Positions 1 to 11,037 are shown, counted from the stretch's first letter. The stretch is DNA of 64,000 nucleotides from Deinandra increscens subsp. villosa (GCA_039602395.1 JBCNJP010000012.1:29002454-29066453), one strand, 5' to 3'. Made by a program: numbers and translations. The notes: generated by a model from the letters alone, not told the origin.

Positions 1-207
1 CTCCGCAACGGCCTTAGCGGCTGCGTCAGAGGCAGTGGCGGAAGGGGTGGCACGTGGAAGGAGGTGATAGACGACATTGTAGGCTTTGCAATGGATCTTA
101 AAGAGATCGGACCAAGCTCGGTATTGTTAGGTGCCGATCTTGAGGGTAATCCGGATGGAATTCCGAATGTTTATGACGGTGACGGGCGGATGAAACTTGG
201 AATCCAT
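1..207 (-). pseudogene. Ty1/copia gag N-terminus, cut by the left window edge
   Basis: Read on the minus strand from an ATG at 207, the frame begins MDSKFHPPVTVINIRN and, after an in-frame TAA near 128-130, continues QYRAWSDLFKIHCKAYNVV. That is the usual start of a plant copia gag (UBN2-type), where the strand-transfer/assembly domain begins with a tryptophan-containing [QH]Y..W motif. The rest of the element lies left of the window. The in-frame stop makes this copy unlikely to be functional, and the open frame upstream of 207 is leader rather than protein. The adjacent LTR end and primer-binding site (329-470) fix the orientation and show this is the 5' end of the element. The LTR belongs to the same family as the copia remnant at 45170-47003, which lies in the opposite orientation. 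Confidence 0.7.
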
Positions 208-328
208 GAGAACAGATTGAAAAACAGGGTGAAGAAGGAAGAAGAAAGGGTAGCGACAAGGAAGAAGGAGAGCAGAGATGGTGGCTGAAATTTTAGGAAA
301 GGATGTTAGGGTTGAGAGAGGATCGCTG

Positions 329-470
329 GGAATGATACCATGGTAGAATTGGTATTCCAAAGTGAATATTGCATTACTAAATCACTCCAATATATAGGAC
401 GAATAATTACAAATAATTACAAACTAATCCCTAAGGATTTACAATAATACAATTGCAACATAATCTATTA
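329..470 (-). repeat. Copia 5' LTR end plus primer-binding site
   Basis: On the minus strand the LTR ends ...AATTCTACCA at 341 and is followed directly by TGGTATCATT (340-331), a slightly mutated initiator-Met tRNA primer-binding site (usual TGGTATCAGAGC). Positions 341-~466 match, in reverse complement, the last ~125 bases of the LTR at 46690-47003. Homology stops near 470, so only the LTR tail remains. It lies immediately upstream of the gag start at 207. Confidence 0.7.
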
Positions 471-770
471 CCATTTTAGTCATTTTACATATAAAATAAG
501 TAATCTCACTATAAAAGCTAATGTAAACACTTTTTTTTAAAAAAAAGTCATAAGTTAATAAGCACTTTTACCAAAATCACTTTTGCACTCAAACCCATCT
601 ATCTAAAGAATCTAATCCTCCCGTTAAGTTTAAGTCACGCGTCTCTCTCATGTGAGGGGCTTTTATGTGATTTTAAAATATTTTGTTAATATTTTATAAT
701 AAAAGTCAATAATTAAAGAAAAATTACGCTCTTTTTTTAAACCAAAATTTACTCGAAAAATTATAAGCTG
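471..770. other. AT-rich spacer, no gene seen
   Basis: There is no coding signal. A stretch at about 510-590 with A/T runs and AAGTTAATAAGCACTTTT resembles a sequence at 47098-47245, so both may be pieces of one short MITE-like repeat. I could not define termini or a target duplication. Confidence 0.4.
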
Positions 771-853
771 GTAAGTAGCTTCCTGCTTAGTGGTATTGAG
801 GATGAAAGCAGAGCTTGAGGTGTCCTTTCAAGGTCTCAAGTTCAAACCCGACT
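771..853 (+). repeat. tRNA-derived SINE-like head, split by Copia-1
   Basis: The stretch has a pol III A-box-like GCTTAGTGGTA (785-795) and, about 40 bases on, a B-box-like AAGTTCAAACCC (838-849), the arrangement found in tRNA-derived plant SINEs. Copia-1 is inserted at 853/854. After its 3' LTR the sequence resumes as GACTCAGGAGGG (from about 20190), which joins smoothly to AAACCCGACT on the left. No cloverleaf can be drawn, so this is not a tRNA gene. Confidence 0.45.
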
Positions 854-1067
854 TGTTAAAATAGAAAATAATTAAAATTAATGGTGATTTAAGGATTTAT
901 GGGCCTGCTCATACACAGCCTGTAGTATAGCTATCTTGTTTCCATTCTTGTCTTGTAAACCCCTTATAAATAAGGTATGAATGTTCTCTTGTAAGACACA
1001 ACAAACATTCTTCACGAATACACTTCTTGTTCTCCCATATATCTATGTTTAAGATGGCATCAGAGCC
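854..1067 (+). repeat. Copia-1 5' LTR and primer-binding site
   Basis: The LTR starts TGTTAAAATAG and ends ...ATGTTTAAGA at about 1054. TGGCATCAGAGCC (1055-1067) follows, a one-mismatch initiator-Met tRNA primer-binding site. The matching 3' copy starts at 19976. A TATA-like CCCCTTATAAATAAGG (960-975) lies before the probable R region. Confidence 0.8.
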
Positions 1068-1132
1068 AGTGAGGTTCTAGGACCTTGCCTTCACCTAACA
1101 CCAAACCTGAAATACCTTTGCCTTTGGCCACC

Positions 1133-3634
1133 ATGTCAACAGATGGTGTCCCTGATCTATCCAGACAAATAGCCAACCTCTTGAAAAATGGGATAAACTC
1201 CCAAGCCTCCACACCAAAGCTTTCAGACAACCTGCAAATAAACCTCAAACTCAACAGTTAGAATTATGCCTTATGGACCCATATGATTCGGGTAGCCAGA
1301 GGCAGAAAAAAGCCAAACATCTATTAAACCACCTAACAGAAAATCCTCCTAAGACAACGAAGGAAGAGTATGGACAATGGGAACAAGACGACTTAGTCGT
1401 GTTCTCATGGCTCATTCAAAATAAAGAACCAGAAATTGCAGGGAACCTCACTGAGTACCCAACCGCCAAGAGTCTATGGAATGCTTTGGTGGTGACCTAC
1501 AGTAGCGGAAGGGATAAACTCCAGACATTTAACCTTCATGTGAAAGCTAATGAAATTAAACAAAACGAGACCCCGCTGGAAAAGTTTTGGATTACGCTTC
1601 AAGGGATTTGGGGAGAACTAGACCGGATTGACCCAAATCCCATGAAGTGCACCGAAGACATCAAAGCCTACTCGAAAATCAGGTCTAATCAAAAGTTATT
1701 TCAATTTTTAAATGCATTAAATCACAGGTATGACCACATCAAACGTGAGATCCTCCGGTTAGACCCACTTCCGACTGCTGAAGTCGCATATGCTTCGGTT
1801 CGCAAAGAAACCGCCCACTAAAGCATTCTGGGAACGACTCTAACTAACCCAACCGGAGGGGTTGTCGCCGGCCTCATCGCCTCTGAACCCGACACCTCTG
1901 ACGGAGCTGGGTTCGTGGCAAGGGGACATCGCAGAAGTGAGAAATTGATCAAGAAGCCAAAGGCGCACACCAGAGAATATAAAACTCAGCTGAAGTGCAC
2001 CCACTGTGGGATGACAAGACACACAAAGGAGCAGTGTTTCTGGCTCGTCGGGTATCCCAGTGGTGGGCTGACGGCCACAAGAAAGAGCTGAAAACCGTCG
2101 ACCACGAGAAAGGAAATGCATATGTTTCCGTGAGCAATCCGCGCACCACCATCGACGGCCATCCCATCGCCGAACACTCTAGCAAATCATTGGAATCTAT
2201 AGGTATGAACAATGGGTCCTGGACCGATGAAGAAGGCGCATCAGGTACGGCATCTGACTTATTTGATGTGTATAAAAGTGGAAATGTCTTTAAACCTACA
2301 AGCAATTTTACTAAGTCCACCCCCAAGAATGCTAATAATACAAAAAAAAATCTAGTCTAAAAAATTAAGGGTAAAAAATTACCCACGTTTTTTTTATATG
2401 CAAATAGTGCATCAAAAGGTGAAGAAAATATTAATAACTCGTGGATTTTGGATTGTGGGGCCACAGATACCATGACATATGATAAGAGGGATATTATTTC
2501 TTAAACTAAACCTAGGAAAACCCATATACAAACTGCAAATGGTGGAATAATGAATGTCGAAAAATGGGGAAAATTGAGATTACTCCAACCTTAAGGTTAT
2601 CAAATTGCCTCTATGTCCCGACACTTTCTCACATATTGTTATCTATAAGTCATGTGTGTAAGGAACTTAATTGCTCGGTCCTCATGCACCACACATTTTG
2701 TATATTACATGATATCAGGACGGGAGTGATCATTAGGCGTGGCACTGAAAGACAAGGTCTCTATTATGTGGACGAGATGACTCAACATAGTACTGTGATG
2801 CTTGCTCATGGCTCAAAAGATAGGGAAGCATGGTTGTGGCACCGGAGATTATGACATCCATCTTCGGGTTATTTGCGTGTTTTATTTCCTAATTTAATTT
2901 CTTCAAATTTTCTCTCAAATTGTGAAACATGTGTTTTATCAAAAAGCCATAAACAATCCTTTAAACCAACCAACACTAGGGTTGACAAACCATTTATGTT
3001 AATCCATTCGGATGTATGGGGCCCGGCCCCAGTTGTTGGTGGTCAAAACTTTCGGTTCTTTGTCTTATTTGTGGATGATTGTACCCGGATGACTTGGATT
3101 TATTTTTTAATACATAAGTCAGAGGTGTACGATAAATTCACAAACTTCTACACAATGATTCAAACCCAATTCCAAACAAACATCAAAATCCTTAGATCGA
3201 CAACAGGGGGGGGGGAGTTTCTCAACTTAAAAGTGAAACAATTCATCGAGTCACATGGGATTGTTCACCAAACATCATGCGCTCACACCCCTAAACAAAA
3301 CGGGGTGGTTAAACGCAAGAACCGAATCCTTTGAGAAATCACTCGAGCATTGATGCTCGAATCCCAAGTGCCTAAAAGTTCATGGCCGGAAGTTGTTGCT
3401 ACTGCCACATACCTAATCAACCGTCTTCATACCAGAATTCTCAAACTAAAGACCCCGATCCAAACTCTCTCCGAATCTACAAAAATTCCCACAAACCTTA
3501 CTCTCCAACCCAAAATTTTTGGATGTTCTGTCTTTGTCCACATCCCAAAGAGTCGGCGAACAAAACTTGAACCGTGCACGGAAAAATGTGTGTTTGTCGG
3601 ATATGGAGTTAACCAGAAGGGTTACCGTGCTATA
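1133..3634 (+). pseudogene. Copia-1 gag-protease-integrase, decayed
   Basis: Gag begins at the ATG at 1133 (MSTDGVPDLSRQI), meets a stop near 1260, and shifts frame into the open stretch 1273-1821. That stretch is a UBN2-type gag core (QWEQDDLVVFSWL, ALNHRYDHIKREIL). A CCHC zinc knuckle, CTHCGMTRHTKEQC, lies at about 1998-2039. The protease has WILDCGATDTMT near 2450: the catalytic Asp is present, but the usual Ser/Thr is Cys. Integrase follows in pieces from 2564: the HHCC region (WLWHRRL), HSDVWGP, then a G10 run at about 3206-3215 that has destroyed the second catalytic Asp region (expected LRSDNGGEF), and PKQNGVVKRKNRIL. It is interrupted at 3634 after VGYGVNQKGYRAI by Copia-2; the missing end continues at 17838. 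It cannot encode a working polyprotein. Confidence 0.85.
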
Positions 3635-4316
3635 TGTAGGGATATGATCATGTAATAGTAAGCGTATGTCTGGAAATTATTTAAGCCTACGGGGTCACAC
3701 GTCTCGACACCAAATGTATTAATATTAATTAATAGTTAATTAATATTTATCACGAATTATTGAGGAGAAATTAATTAAAACTAATAGTTAATTGTTAACG
3801 GACCATTAGTTGTTAATTAAAGGGAATTGGGCTAGATGATTTAAATGACAAGTTGGTTGGAGCCCATATGGCTTGTACGAATTTAAACAAATTCGTGAAG
3901 CCCATGGGGGTTTTGGAAACCCTAGTCTTGTTCACCAAGTCATCTAATCCCTATAAATAGAACCCCTATGTTAAGGGTTTTATTGATTCCTTTAATCCAA
4001 GAGATTAGAGAACCTAAACCCTAATTCTCTCCTCCTCCTCTCCCTCTTCTAAATTCGGCCAAGGTTCCCTAAACCTTATTGAGTTCGAATTTTGTGGTGT
4101 GACCAAGAAGAAGAAGAAGCTCGTGAGTCTTGCTAGCACATAGCATTGGTGTGTCGTGTGTGCGATCGTAGAGGGATTTACATCAAATCCTCCAAGAAGA
4201 TCAAGTCTTGCCGAGCTAATAAGGTACATGATTCTATCCGGTTAGTTAGTATAATTCATAGGATTAATCCGCTGCGTACTCGTGTTAAAATTGATAAATC
4301 GTTATATAACCCAACA
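3635..4316 (+). repeat. Copia-2 5' LTR
   Basis: A 682-bp LTR, TGTAGGGATA...AACCCAACA. It includes CCCTATAAATAG (3950-3961), a plausible TATA box, followed by the R/U5 part. A copy of the whole sequence forms the split 3' LTR. One clear difference is a single T insertion in the 3' copy near 11029. Confidence 0.92.
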
Positions 4317-5880
4317 GTGGTATCACGAGCCACCTATGTTTTAACTAATTACCGGAATAAAAACTTGAAAGGGGGTAATTAAGATTCTAGCTTTTCGATC
4401 CACTTAAATCGATTTTACAATTGGAAAAATCGGATTTCGCAAAATTGGTAAAAGAATCGCAAACCACAAAAATCGATCGTTAATGGTTAATGTTTCACCG
4501 GCTGTTCACGATCGGGAACCCTGTGTTCACGATCGTGAACCTGTGTTTATGACCCACATGATGCAAAATCGTAAACTTGAAGTCGGCGGATGTTCACGAT
4601 CGGGAACCCTGGGTTTACGATCGTGAACCTATGTTTACGACCCATATTGATGCAAAATCGTAAACTTGTGGTAGGCGGCTGTTTACGATCGGAAAACCTA
4701 TGTTTCCGATCGTAAACTGTGTTTATGACATATGATGCAAATCGTAAACCTTCGTTCACGATCGGAAACACTCATTCCGATCGAAATCATATATATATGG
4801 ATCGAGAACCTCTTGGAAAATCGTAAACCCTTATTTTAGATCTAAAAATTCGTTTCCTGTGATCTAAAAATTATGAACCCAAGTTTTTATTTGTTGTACC
4901 TTATTTAAATGTTAAAAGGAAGTAAAAACCATGAAGTTTCATGCAAATCGTTCATGGTTATTACTTATATCAAGAGATGTAATAAATTAAAATTATGTTA
5001 GATAATTAGAAACCCTAAGATTATGTGATTATTTGTGATAATTGTGACATAATAAAAGGTTTTATTGCAAATTTGTTTTATGAAAATCGAAATTTGTTTA
5101 ATAACTATTGAAATATGATTTTGTTTATAAAATAAAATTTGTGTCTTAAAATTCAAAAGAAACACCGGCTCACCCATTCGAACACACTCTAAGAGAGGTA
5201 TAAGTCGGGTCGCCATGCTTCCCTAAAGTGGGTAGGTTTTTAATTGCAAAAGTTGCAAACCTCACCCCTACGCTTCTTTGTGTGTTGCGAATGGAGCTAC
5301 CGAGCTCTTTTGTTTTGAAAGACAAACTAAGAATTTTATAAACACATTATGTGGTGAAGATATGCATGAATCTTCACACATAACCTTTTTGATCACACAT
5401 CAAAATTGTTTTGACCCAAACCAAACTTAAGTCTTTGCCACCCACCTTGAAAGGACACTTGAGGATGTCATCTTACTCATTGGTACACAATGGTAAAATG
5501 ATATTCGCATGGCAAATTCCCACTCATTGGTACACAATGGTGGACAATTTGTGCGTTCTTGGTTGGACGACTTAAAGCGAGCCAGGCGGTGAGACCCTTG
5601 GCCCGTGGCAAAAGATGGGATGAAACATGACTACAAATCACTTGGTGCAAGTTGTAGGTCCCATAAAATCTAGGAATTGTATTTGGAATACAATTATTGA
5701 TCGTCACTTACCTGTTGAATGCATCATTTCTAGCAGATCAACTGATGAAATGATGGCAGGTCAATTGGATCCTAGCCTTAATAAGCTTAATTGTTTAAAG
5801 TGTTTAAACATTGGGTAATTAAATTTATTAAGGAATTAATTATCGAAAATACTGATTTTTGAACTTAATCTGTTTTGTAG
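4317..5880 (+). promoter_or_regulatory. Copia-2 leader: variant PBS and tandem palindromic repeats
   Basis: The primer-binding site TGGTATCACGAGCC (4318-4331) differs from the usual TGGTATCAGAGCC by an inserted C. Downstream, 4498-4785 holds about 3.4 tandem copies of a ~86-base unit (starts near 4498, 4584, 4672, 4751). Each unit carries palindromes of the type TTCACGATCGTGAA or TTTACGATCGTAAA around a CGATCG core, plus a conserved ATGCAAAATCGTAAAC. A second short duplication, CTCATTGGTACACAATGGT, lies at 5475-5540. The leader ends TTTTGTAG|ATG, which looks like a splice acceptor just before the gag start. I see no protein here. Confidence 0.75.
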
Positions 5881-8274
5881 ATGGCGACAAACCCCACTCA
5901 AAACAATGTTGGTCATGCTTTTCGTCAAATGTTTGAAAGAGAAAAGCTGAATGGATCTAACTTCAATGACTGGTACCGTCAACTAAGGATTGTCCTTCGA
6001 GTTGAACGGAGAACTGATGTCCTTGAACATCATTGGCCGACCGAGCCAGCTGCTGATGCTTCTGCTGAAGAAAAAGCGTTCTACAATGCAGAGTATAGCA
6101 GATACGACGAGGTTGCTTGCATGATGATCTCGAGTATGACTCCTGATCTTCAGAAGCAATACGAGTTTCATACACCTTGTGATATGATCAAAGAGCTAAA
6201 GAAGATGTATGAAAAACAAGCTGGTGTCGAATTGTTCGACCTAGTTGTGGAACTCCATGACTTGAAGCTTGAAACTGGTAAATCGGTCAGTAGTCATGTG
6301 CTCAAGATGAAGAGCTACTTTGACAAACTGGAATCGCTCAATTATGGGTATAATCGGGCTGTTGCTGTTGGCATGATCCTCAAATCTCTTACGAAGGATT
6401 TTGAGGGTTTTGTGCGCAACTACAACATGCATAGTATGACTAAGACTATACCTGAGCTTCATGCTATGCTTGTCGAGTATGAAAAAACGATTCCTAAAAA
6501 GGCCACTGAAACACCCCAAGTTCTCATGATCAAAGGGGGTAAGATCCAAAAGGCTAAACGACCGCAAAAGGGGAAGGGCAAGATTGATGGCAAGGGTAAA
6601 GGCAAGGCTGTTGCCCATATCCCTAAAGCCAAGCAAACCCCTCCAGCCCTTAAAGAGCATCCGGCTAAGGACCAGATCTGTCACCATTGTGGTGAAGTTG
6701 GACACTGGAAGAGGAACTGTCCTACCTATCTAGCTGAGTTGATGAAGAAGAGAAAGAATACTAGCGGAGCTAGTACATCAGGTATCTTCACAATTGAATT
6801 ATTTTCCTTTTCTAAGTGTGATTCATGGGTGTATGACACCGGCTGTGGAACTCACATCTGTAATTCGTTACAGGGTCTTAGAAAGAGGAGGAAACTGAAG
6901 CCTGGAGCTTTGCAGCTGTACGTGGGAAATGGTTTTCCAGCAGCAGTGGAAGCTATAGGAGAATTTCATTTAATTCTGCCTTCTGGGTTAATTATTGTGT
7001 TAGACAATTGTCATTATGCACCTTCTATCACTAGAGGTGTTATTTCAGTTTCTTTGTTGAAAAACCAAGGATTTATTAATGAATTTAATAATATCGGTAT
7101 TTCAGTTTCTAAAAATAATGTTCATTATTTTGATGCTATTCCTTGTGATGGTATTTATGAAATTGATATGCGTGGTTGTGACTCAAATAATTCAATGTTC
7201 ACTGTTAGCAAACGAGCCAAAACTAGTTTGGACTCTACCTATCTTTGGCACTGTCGTCTTGCCCATGTTGGCAAAAATCGCATTGAAAGACTTCAACGTG
7301 AAGGGATCTTACAATCAAATGATGAATCATTTGAAAAATGCGTTTCCTGTATCTCAGGAAAGATGACAAGAAAACCCTTTCCGAACAAGCCGCAAAGGGC
7401 TAAAGAACTACTTGGACTCATCCATACTGATGTTTGTGGCCCATTTAGACATGTGTCAAGAAAAGGTGCTAGCTACTTCGTAACTTTCACGGATGATTTC
7501 AGCCGTTATGGTTATGTTTACTTGCTTAAACATAAACATGAGGTATTTGAAACATTCAAAGAGTTCAAAACCGAAGTAGAAAATCAACTCGGAAAGACCA
7601 TCAAGATCCTTCGATCGGATCGTGGTGGAGAATACTTAAGCCAAGAGTTCAAGGATTATCTTAAAGCGTGTGGAATTGTCCAACAGCTTACCCCTCCTTA
7701 CACACCTCAGCATAATGGAGTGTCTGAGAGGAGGAATCGAACCTTACTAGAAATGGTAAGGTCGATGATGAACCTTACAACTCTCCCAATGTCATTTTGG
7801 GATTTTGCTCTAGAAACCGCTGTACGCATTCTAAATATGGTTCCAACCAAGAAGGTTGAAAAGACACCATATCAATTATGGCATGGAGAAGTCCCTGTGT
7901 TGTCTTACTTAAGAGTCTGGGGATGTGAGGCACTTGTGAAGCGCGATACGCCTGACAAACTACAACCCAGAACTACTAAGTGCATCTTCGTGGGATACCC
8001 AAAGGAAACAATGGGTTACTACTTCTATAATCCTTCCGAAAACACTGTTCGTGTTGCTCGATATGCTGAATTCTTTGAAAAGAATTTTATAGCTCAAGAG
8101 AACAGTGGGAGAATTGTAGAACTACTAGAAGATGTGTCACCTTCTGAAACAACTAGCAATCATCAACTTGGGGGGAAAATGTTCAAAGTGATGAACCTCA
8201 AGTCGATGATGTTGCGATTCCACTTCGTAGATCCGAAAGGGTCGTACGTGAACCGGATAGATGGATTGGTCTAG
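5881..8274 (+). CDS. Copia-2 gag-protease-integrase
   Basis: A 797-codon frame carrying the first part of a copia polyprotein, used for particle assembly, self-cleavage and integration. Gag (UBN2-type) occupies about residues 15-210, followed by a Lys/Gly-rich linker and one CCHC knuckle, CHHCGEVGHWKRNC (~267-280). Protease has DTGCGTHIC near 317. Integrase has the HHCC zinc-binding part (HCRLAH...CVSC, ~457-490), then the DDE core: HTDVCGP, FTDDFSRYGYVYL, LRSDRGGEY (~577) and PQHNGVSERRNRTLLE (~615). The last ~35 residues are out of frame: at the G6 run 8170-8175 the true reading shifts to the frame of the next entry. I chose the ATG at 5881 because the typical gag start follows the leader directly. 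Apart from that one-base lesion it appears complete. Confidence 0.92.
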   Translation: MATNPTQNNVGHAFRQMFEREKLNGSNFNDWYRQLRIVLRVERRTDVLEHHWPTEPAADASAEEKAFYNAEYSRYDEVACMMISSMTPDLQKQYEFHTPCDMIKELKKMYEKQAGVELFDLVVELHDLKLETGKSVSSHVLKMKSYFDKLESLNYGYNRAVAVGMILKSLTKDFEGFVRNYNMHSMTKTIPELHAMLVEYEKTIPKKATETPQVLMIKGGKIQKAKRPQKGKGKIDGKGKGKAVAHIPKAKQTPPALKEHPAKDQICHHCGEVGHWKRNCPTYLAELMKKRKNTSGASTSGIFTIELFSFSKCDSWVYDTGCGTHICNSLQGLRKRRKLKPGALQLYVGNGFPAAVEAIGEFHLILPSGLIIVLDNCHYAPSITRGVISVSLLKNQGFINEFNNIGISVSKNNVHYFDAIPCDGIYEIDMRGCDSNNSMFTVSKRAKTSLDSTYLWHCRLAHVGKNRIERLQREGILQSNDESFEKCVSCISGKMTRKPFPNKPQRAKELLGLIHTDVCGPFRHVSRKGASYFVTFTDDFSRYGYVYLLKHKHEVFETFKEFKTEVENQLGKTIKILRSDRGGEYLSQEFKDYLKACGIVQQLTPPYTPQHNGVSERRNRTLLEMVRSMMNLTTLPMSFWDFALETAVRILNMVPTKKVEKTPYQLWHGEVPVLSYLRVWGCEALVKRDTPDKLQPRTTKCIFVGYPKETMGYYFYNPSENTVRVARYAEFFEKNFIAQENSGRIVELLEDVSPSETTSNHQLGGKMFKVMNLKSMMLRFHFVDPKGSYVNRIDGLV

Positions 8275-9887
8275 TCGAATCCGAGGATAACGTATCAGGA
8301 GATCTCAATGAGCCTCCGAACTTCAAAGCTGCATTATCAGATCCGGAATCTGACAAATGGCTTGAAGCAGCGAACGTGGAAATGCAATCCATGCAAGATA
8401 ACCACGTTTGGACCCTGGTTGATCTTCCTCCTAACGCAAGAACCGTTGGGAGTAAATGGCTCTTCAAGAAGAAGACCGACATGGATGGAAATGTACACAC
8501 CTATAAAGCTCGTCTCGTGGCGAAAGGTTATACTCAACGTTTTGGCGTTGACTATGATGAGACCTTTTCACCAGTAGCAGACATTAGAGCTATTAGGATT
8601 CTCTTAGCCATAGCAGCGTACTATGACTTTGAGATATGGCAAATGGATGTTAAGACTGCCTTCTTAAATGGTTACTTAGATGAAGAAGTCTATATGGATC
8701 AACCTGAAGGGTTCATTGATCCAAAACATCCCAACCAAGTATGCAAGCTTCAAAGGTCCATTTATGGACTAAAGCAAGCATCGAGGAGTTGGAATAAACG
8801 GTTTGATGAAGAAATCAAAAAGTTTGGTTTCGTTCAGAATCCCGATGAGCCATGTGTATATCGCAAAGCTAGTGGGAGTAATGTTACTTTCCTTGTCTTA
8901 TATGTAGATGACATATTGATTATAGGAAAACACATTCCAATGTTGCAAGATGTAAAATCCCATCTTGGAAAGTGTTTTGCCATGAAAGACTTGGGAGAAG
9001 CAGCATTTATTCTGGGAATCAAGATCTATAGAGATAGAACTAAGCGGTTGATTGGACTAAGTCAAAGTGCTTATATTGATAAGATCTTGAAGCGATTCAA
9101 GATGGAGAATTCCAAGCGTGGTACAGTACCTATGCAGGAAGGACTTGGTCTATCGGTCAAACAAGGTGCTTCTACACCTGATGAGGTGAAGCGTATGCAA
9201 AGAGTTCCTTATGCTTCGGCTGTAGGCTCTATAATGTATGCGGTGAGATGCACTAGACCTGATATAGCATTTGCGCAGAATATCGTTAGCCGATATCAAC
9301 AGAATCCAGGTGAAAGTCACTGGACTGCTGTTAAGACCATTCTCAAGTACCTACGAGCTACTAGAGATTTGTTTTTGGTGTATGGGGGAAATCCAGATCA
9401 AGAGCTCAAAGTGACCGGATACTGTGATGCTGGATTTCAGACTGATAGAGATGACACGAAGTCTCAGTCTGGGTACGTCTTCGTTCTGAATGGAGGCGCT
9501 GTGGATTGGAAAAGCAAGAAACAAACCACAGTTGCTATGTCTGCAACAGAGTCTGAGTACATTGCTGCTTCGGAAGCTGCAATGGAGGCTGTCTGGATAA
9601 GGAAGTATATTTGTGGGCTTGATGTGATCCCTACAAGTAACTTACCTATCGACATGTACTGCGATAACTCGGGTGCATTAGTCATTGCCAAAGAACCTGG
9701 AGTTCAGAAGGGCGCCAGACACTATGCCAGGAGATATCACTATGTTCGTGAACAGGTCGAACTGGGTGAAATCAGATTACTCAAAGTTCACACAGATGTT
9801 AACTTAGCTGATCCTTTCACGAAAGCTTTGTCAAGGCCGAAGCTTGAAAGGCATGCCGAGGGCATGGGACTTAAATTAGTTAGTTAA
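8175..9887 (+). CDS. Copia-2 reverse transcriptase-RNase H
   Basis: This continues the Copia-2 polyprotein after the frameshift in the G6 run at 8170-8175. The same frame is open from 8175, well before the first ATG at 8376. RT motifs in order: KWLFKKK and YKARLVAKGYTQ, DYDETFSPVA, MDVKTAFLNGYL, GLKQASRSWN and the catalytic YVDD near 8905. RNase H follows: YCDAGFQTD, the ATESEYIA segment, YCDNSGAL, and the terminal LADPFTKAL. It ends at TAG... after KLVS. Together with the preceding frame this makes a full-length polyprotein of about 1335 residues. The single indel could be real or a homopolymer miscall. Confidence 0.92.
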   Translation, partial: ENVQSDEPQVDDVAIPLRRSERVVREPDRWIGLVESEDNVSGDLNEPPNFKAALSDPESDKWLEAANVEMQSMQDNHVWTLVDLPPNARTVGSKWLFKKKTDMDGNVHTYKARLVAKGYTQRFGVDYDETFSPVADIRAIRILLAIAAYYDFEIWQMDVKTAFLNGYLDEEVYMDQPEGFIDPKHPNQVCKLQRSIYGLKQASRSWNKRFDEEIKKFGFVQNPDEPCVYRKASGSNVTFLVLYVDDILIIGKHIPMLQDVKSHLGKCFAMKDLGEAAFILGIKIYRDRTKRLIGLSQSAYIDKILKRFKMENSKRGTVPMQEGLGLSVKQGASTPDEVKRMQRVPYASAVGSIMYAVRCTRPDIAFAQNIVSRYQQNPGESHWTAVKTILKYLRATRDLFLVYGGNPDQELKVTGYCDAGFQTDRDDTKSQSGYVFVLNGGAVDWKSKKQTTVAMSATESEYIAASEAAMEAVWIRKYICGLDVIPTSNLPIDMYCDNSGALVIAKEPGVQKGARHYARRYHYVREQVELGEIRLLKVHTDVNLADPFTKALSRPKLERHAEGMGLKLVS

Positions 9888-10722
9888 ATCATGTATGTCT
9901 GATGTTCGGTATTTGGATAAGGGATGTTAAACAATTTCTATTTGTATAATGAAATAAAGTACTTGATATGTTTGATTTCATTTAATGGTTAAGTTGTGTC
10001 CTATATTTGCATGTTTAATCCATGAATACTTATTAAGTATTCTAAATTGTCCATTGTCGATTAACTATGTGGGAGCATAGTTAAACTAAGACAAAATCTG
10101 AGTGATTGGTTAGGATGGTCCCACCAAACTCACATGGTATTCATTGGATGCATACTGGACTGACCCACTAACGAATTGTCACTTTATGGATCGGCGTCAT
10201 TAAGTGAAATTCGTAAATGGTTGCTTTACTTATCCTTAGACTTGAGATACAAGCAGGTCATGCATGTATGGATTGCACCTACTTGATATAGGTCTAACTA
10301 TCCTGAATAAGGTAGTACAAAAGAGCTATTTTCAGTAAGTGTAGTGAAGTATGTGACTTGACACGTGTAGTCAAGAGGATTTGTTCCTTCGGCTTTGTGC
10401 TGAAGCAGATACCACTGGGCCCCTCATTGGACTAATTAAGATGTTTGCATGGCCGTGCCCAAAATGAAATCTAGAGATGTCTCGATTTGCAATTTGGTAA
10501 TCTTAAGTTAGTTGAGAGAATGAGAAACAGAATCGTTAAAGTATGGAATGACTTCGATCCATATCCATATTTAACACGGTATCAGCAACAAAGGGATAAT
10601 AAATGACTAAACCATTTAAATACACTTTGAGAAACTGTACTTAAATATTTCTGGGAGCATTGGCGTGTTGCTAGACGCTAACCAATGTTATTACCTTTAC
10701 TATTGCAAGCTCAAGTGGGAGC
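9888..10722 (+). other. Copia-2 3' non-coding region and polypurine tract
   Basis: About 835 bases between the end of RNase H and the 3' LTR hold no open frame of note. The element ends with the purine-rich AAGTGGGAGC just before TGTAGGG at 10723, the polypurine tract for plus-strand priming. Confidence 0.75.
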
Positions 10723-11037
10723 TGTAGGGATATGATCATGTAATAGTAAGCGTATGTCTGGAAATTATTTAAGCCTACGGGGTCACACGTCTCGACACCA
10801 AATGTATTAATATTAATTAATAGTTAATTAATATTTATCACGAATTATTGAGGAGAAATTAATTAAAACTAATAGTTAATTGTTAACGGACCATTAGTTG
10901 TTAATTAAAGGGAATTGGGCTAGATGATTTAAATGACAAGTTGGTTGGAGCCCATATGGCTTGTACGAATTTAAACAAATTCGTGAAGCCCATGGGGGTT
11001 TTGGAAACCCTAGTCTTGTTCACCAAGTTCATCTAAT
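10723..11037 (+). repeat. Copia-2 3' LTR, first part
   Basis: Matches the first ~314 bases of the 5' LTR. It is interrupted after ATCTAAT by TR-GAG-1 and continues at 17465. Confidence 0.92.

Noticed and set aside
785..849. Possible tRNA gene.
   Set aside because: A-box and B-box resemblance only; no cloverleaf. It fits a SINE head.
4498..4785. Spaced palindromes resembling a CRISPR array.
   Set aside because: Plant nuclear context, repeats longer than spacers and imperfect, inside a copia leader; no cas genes.
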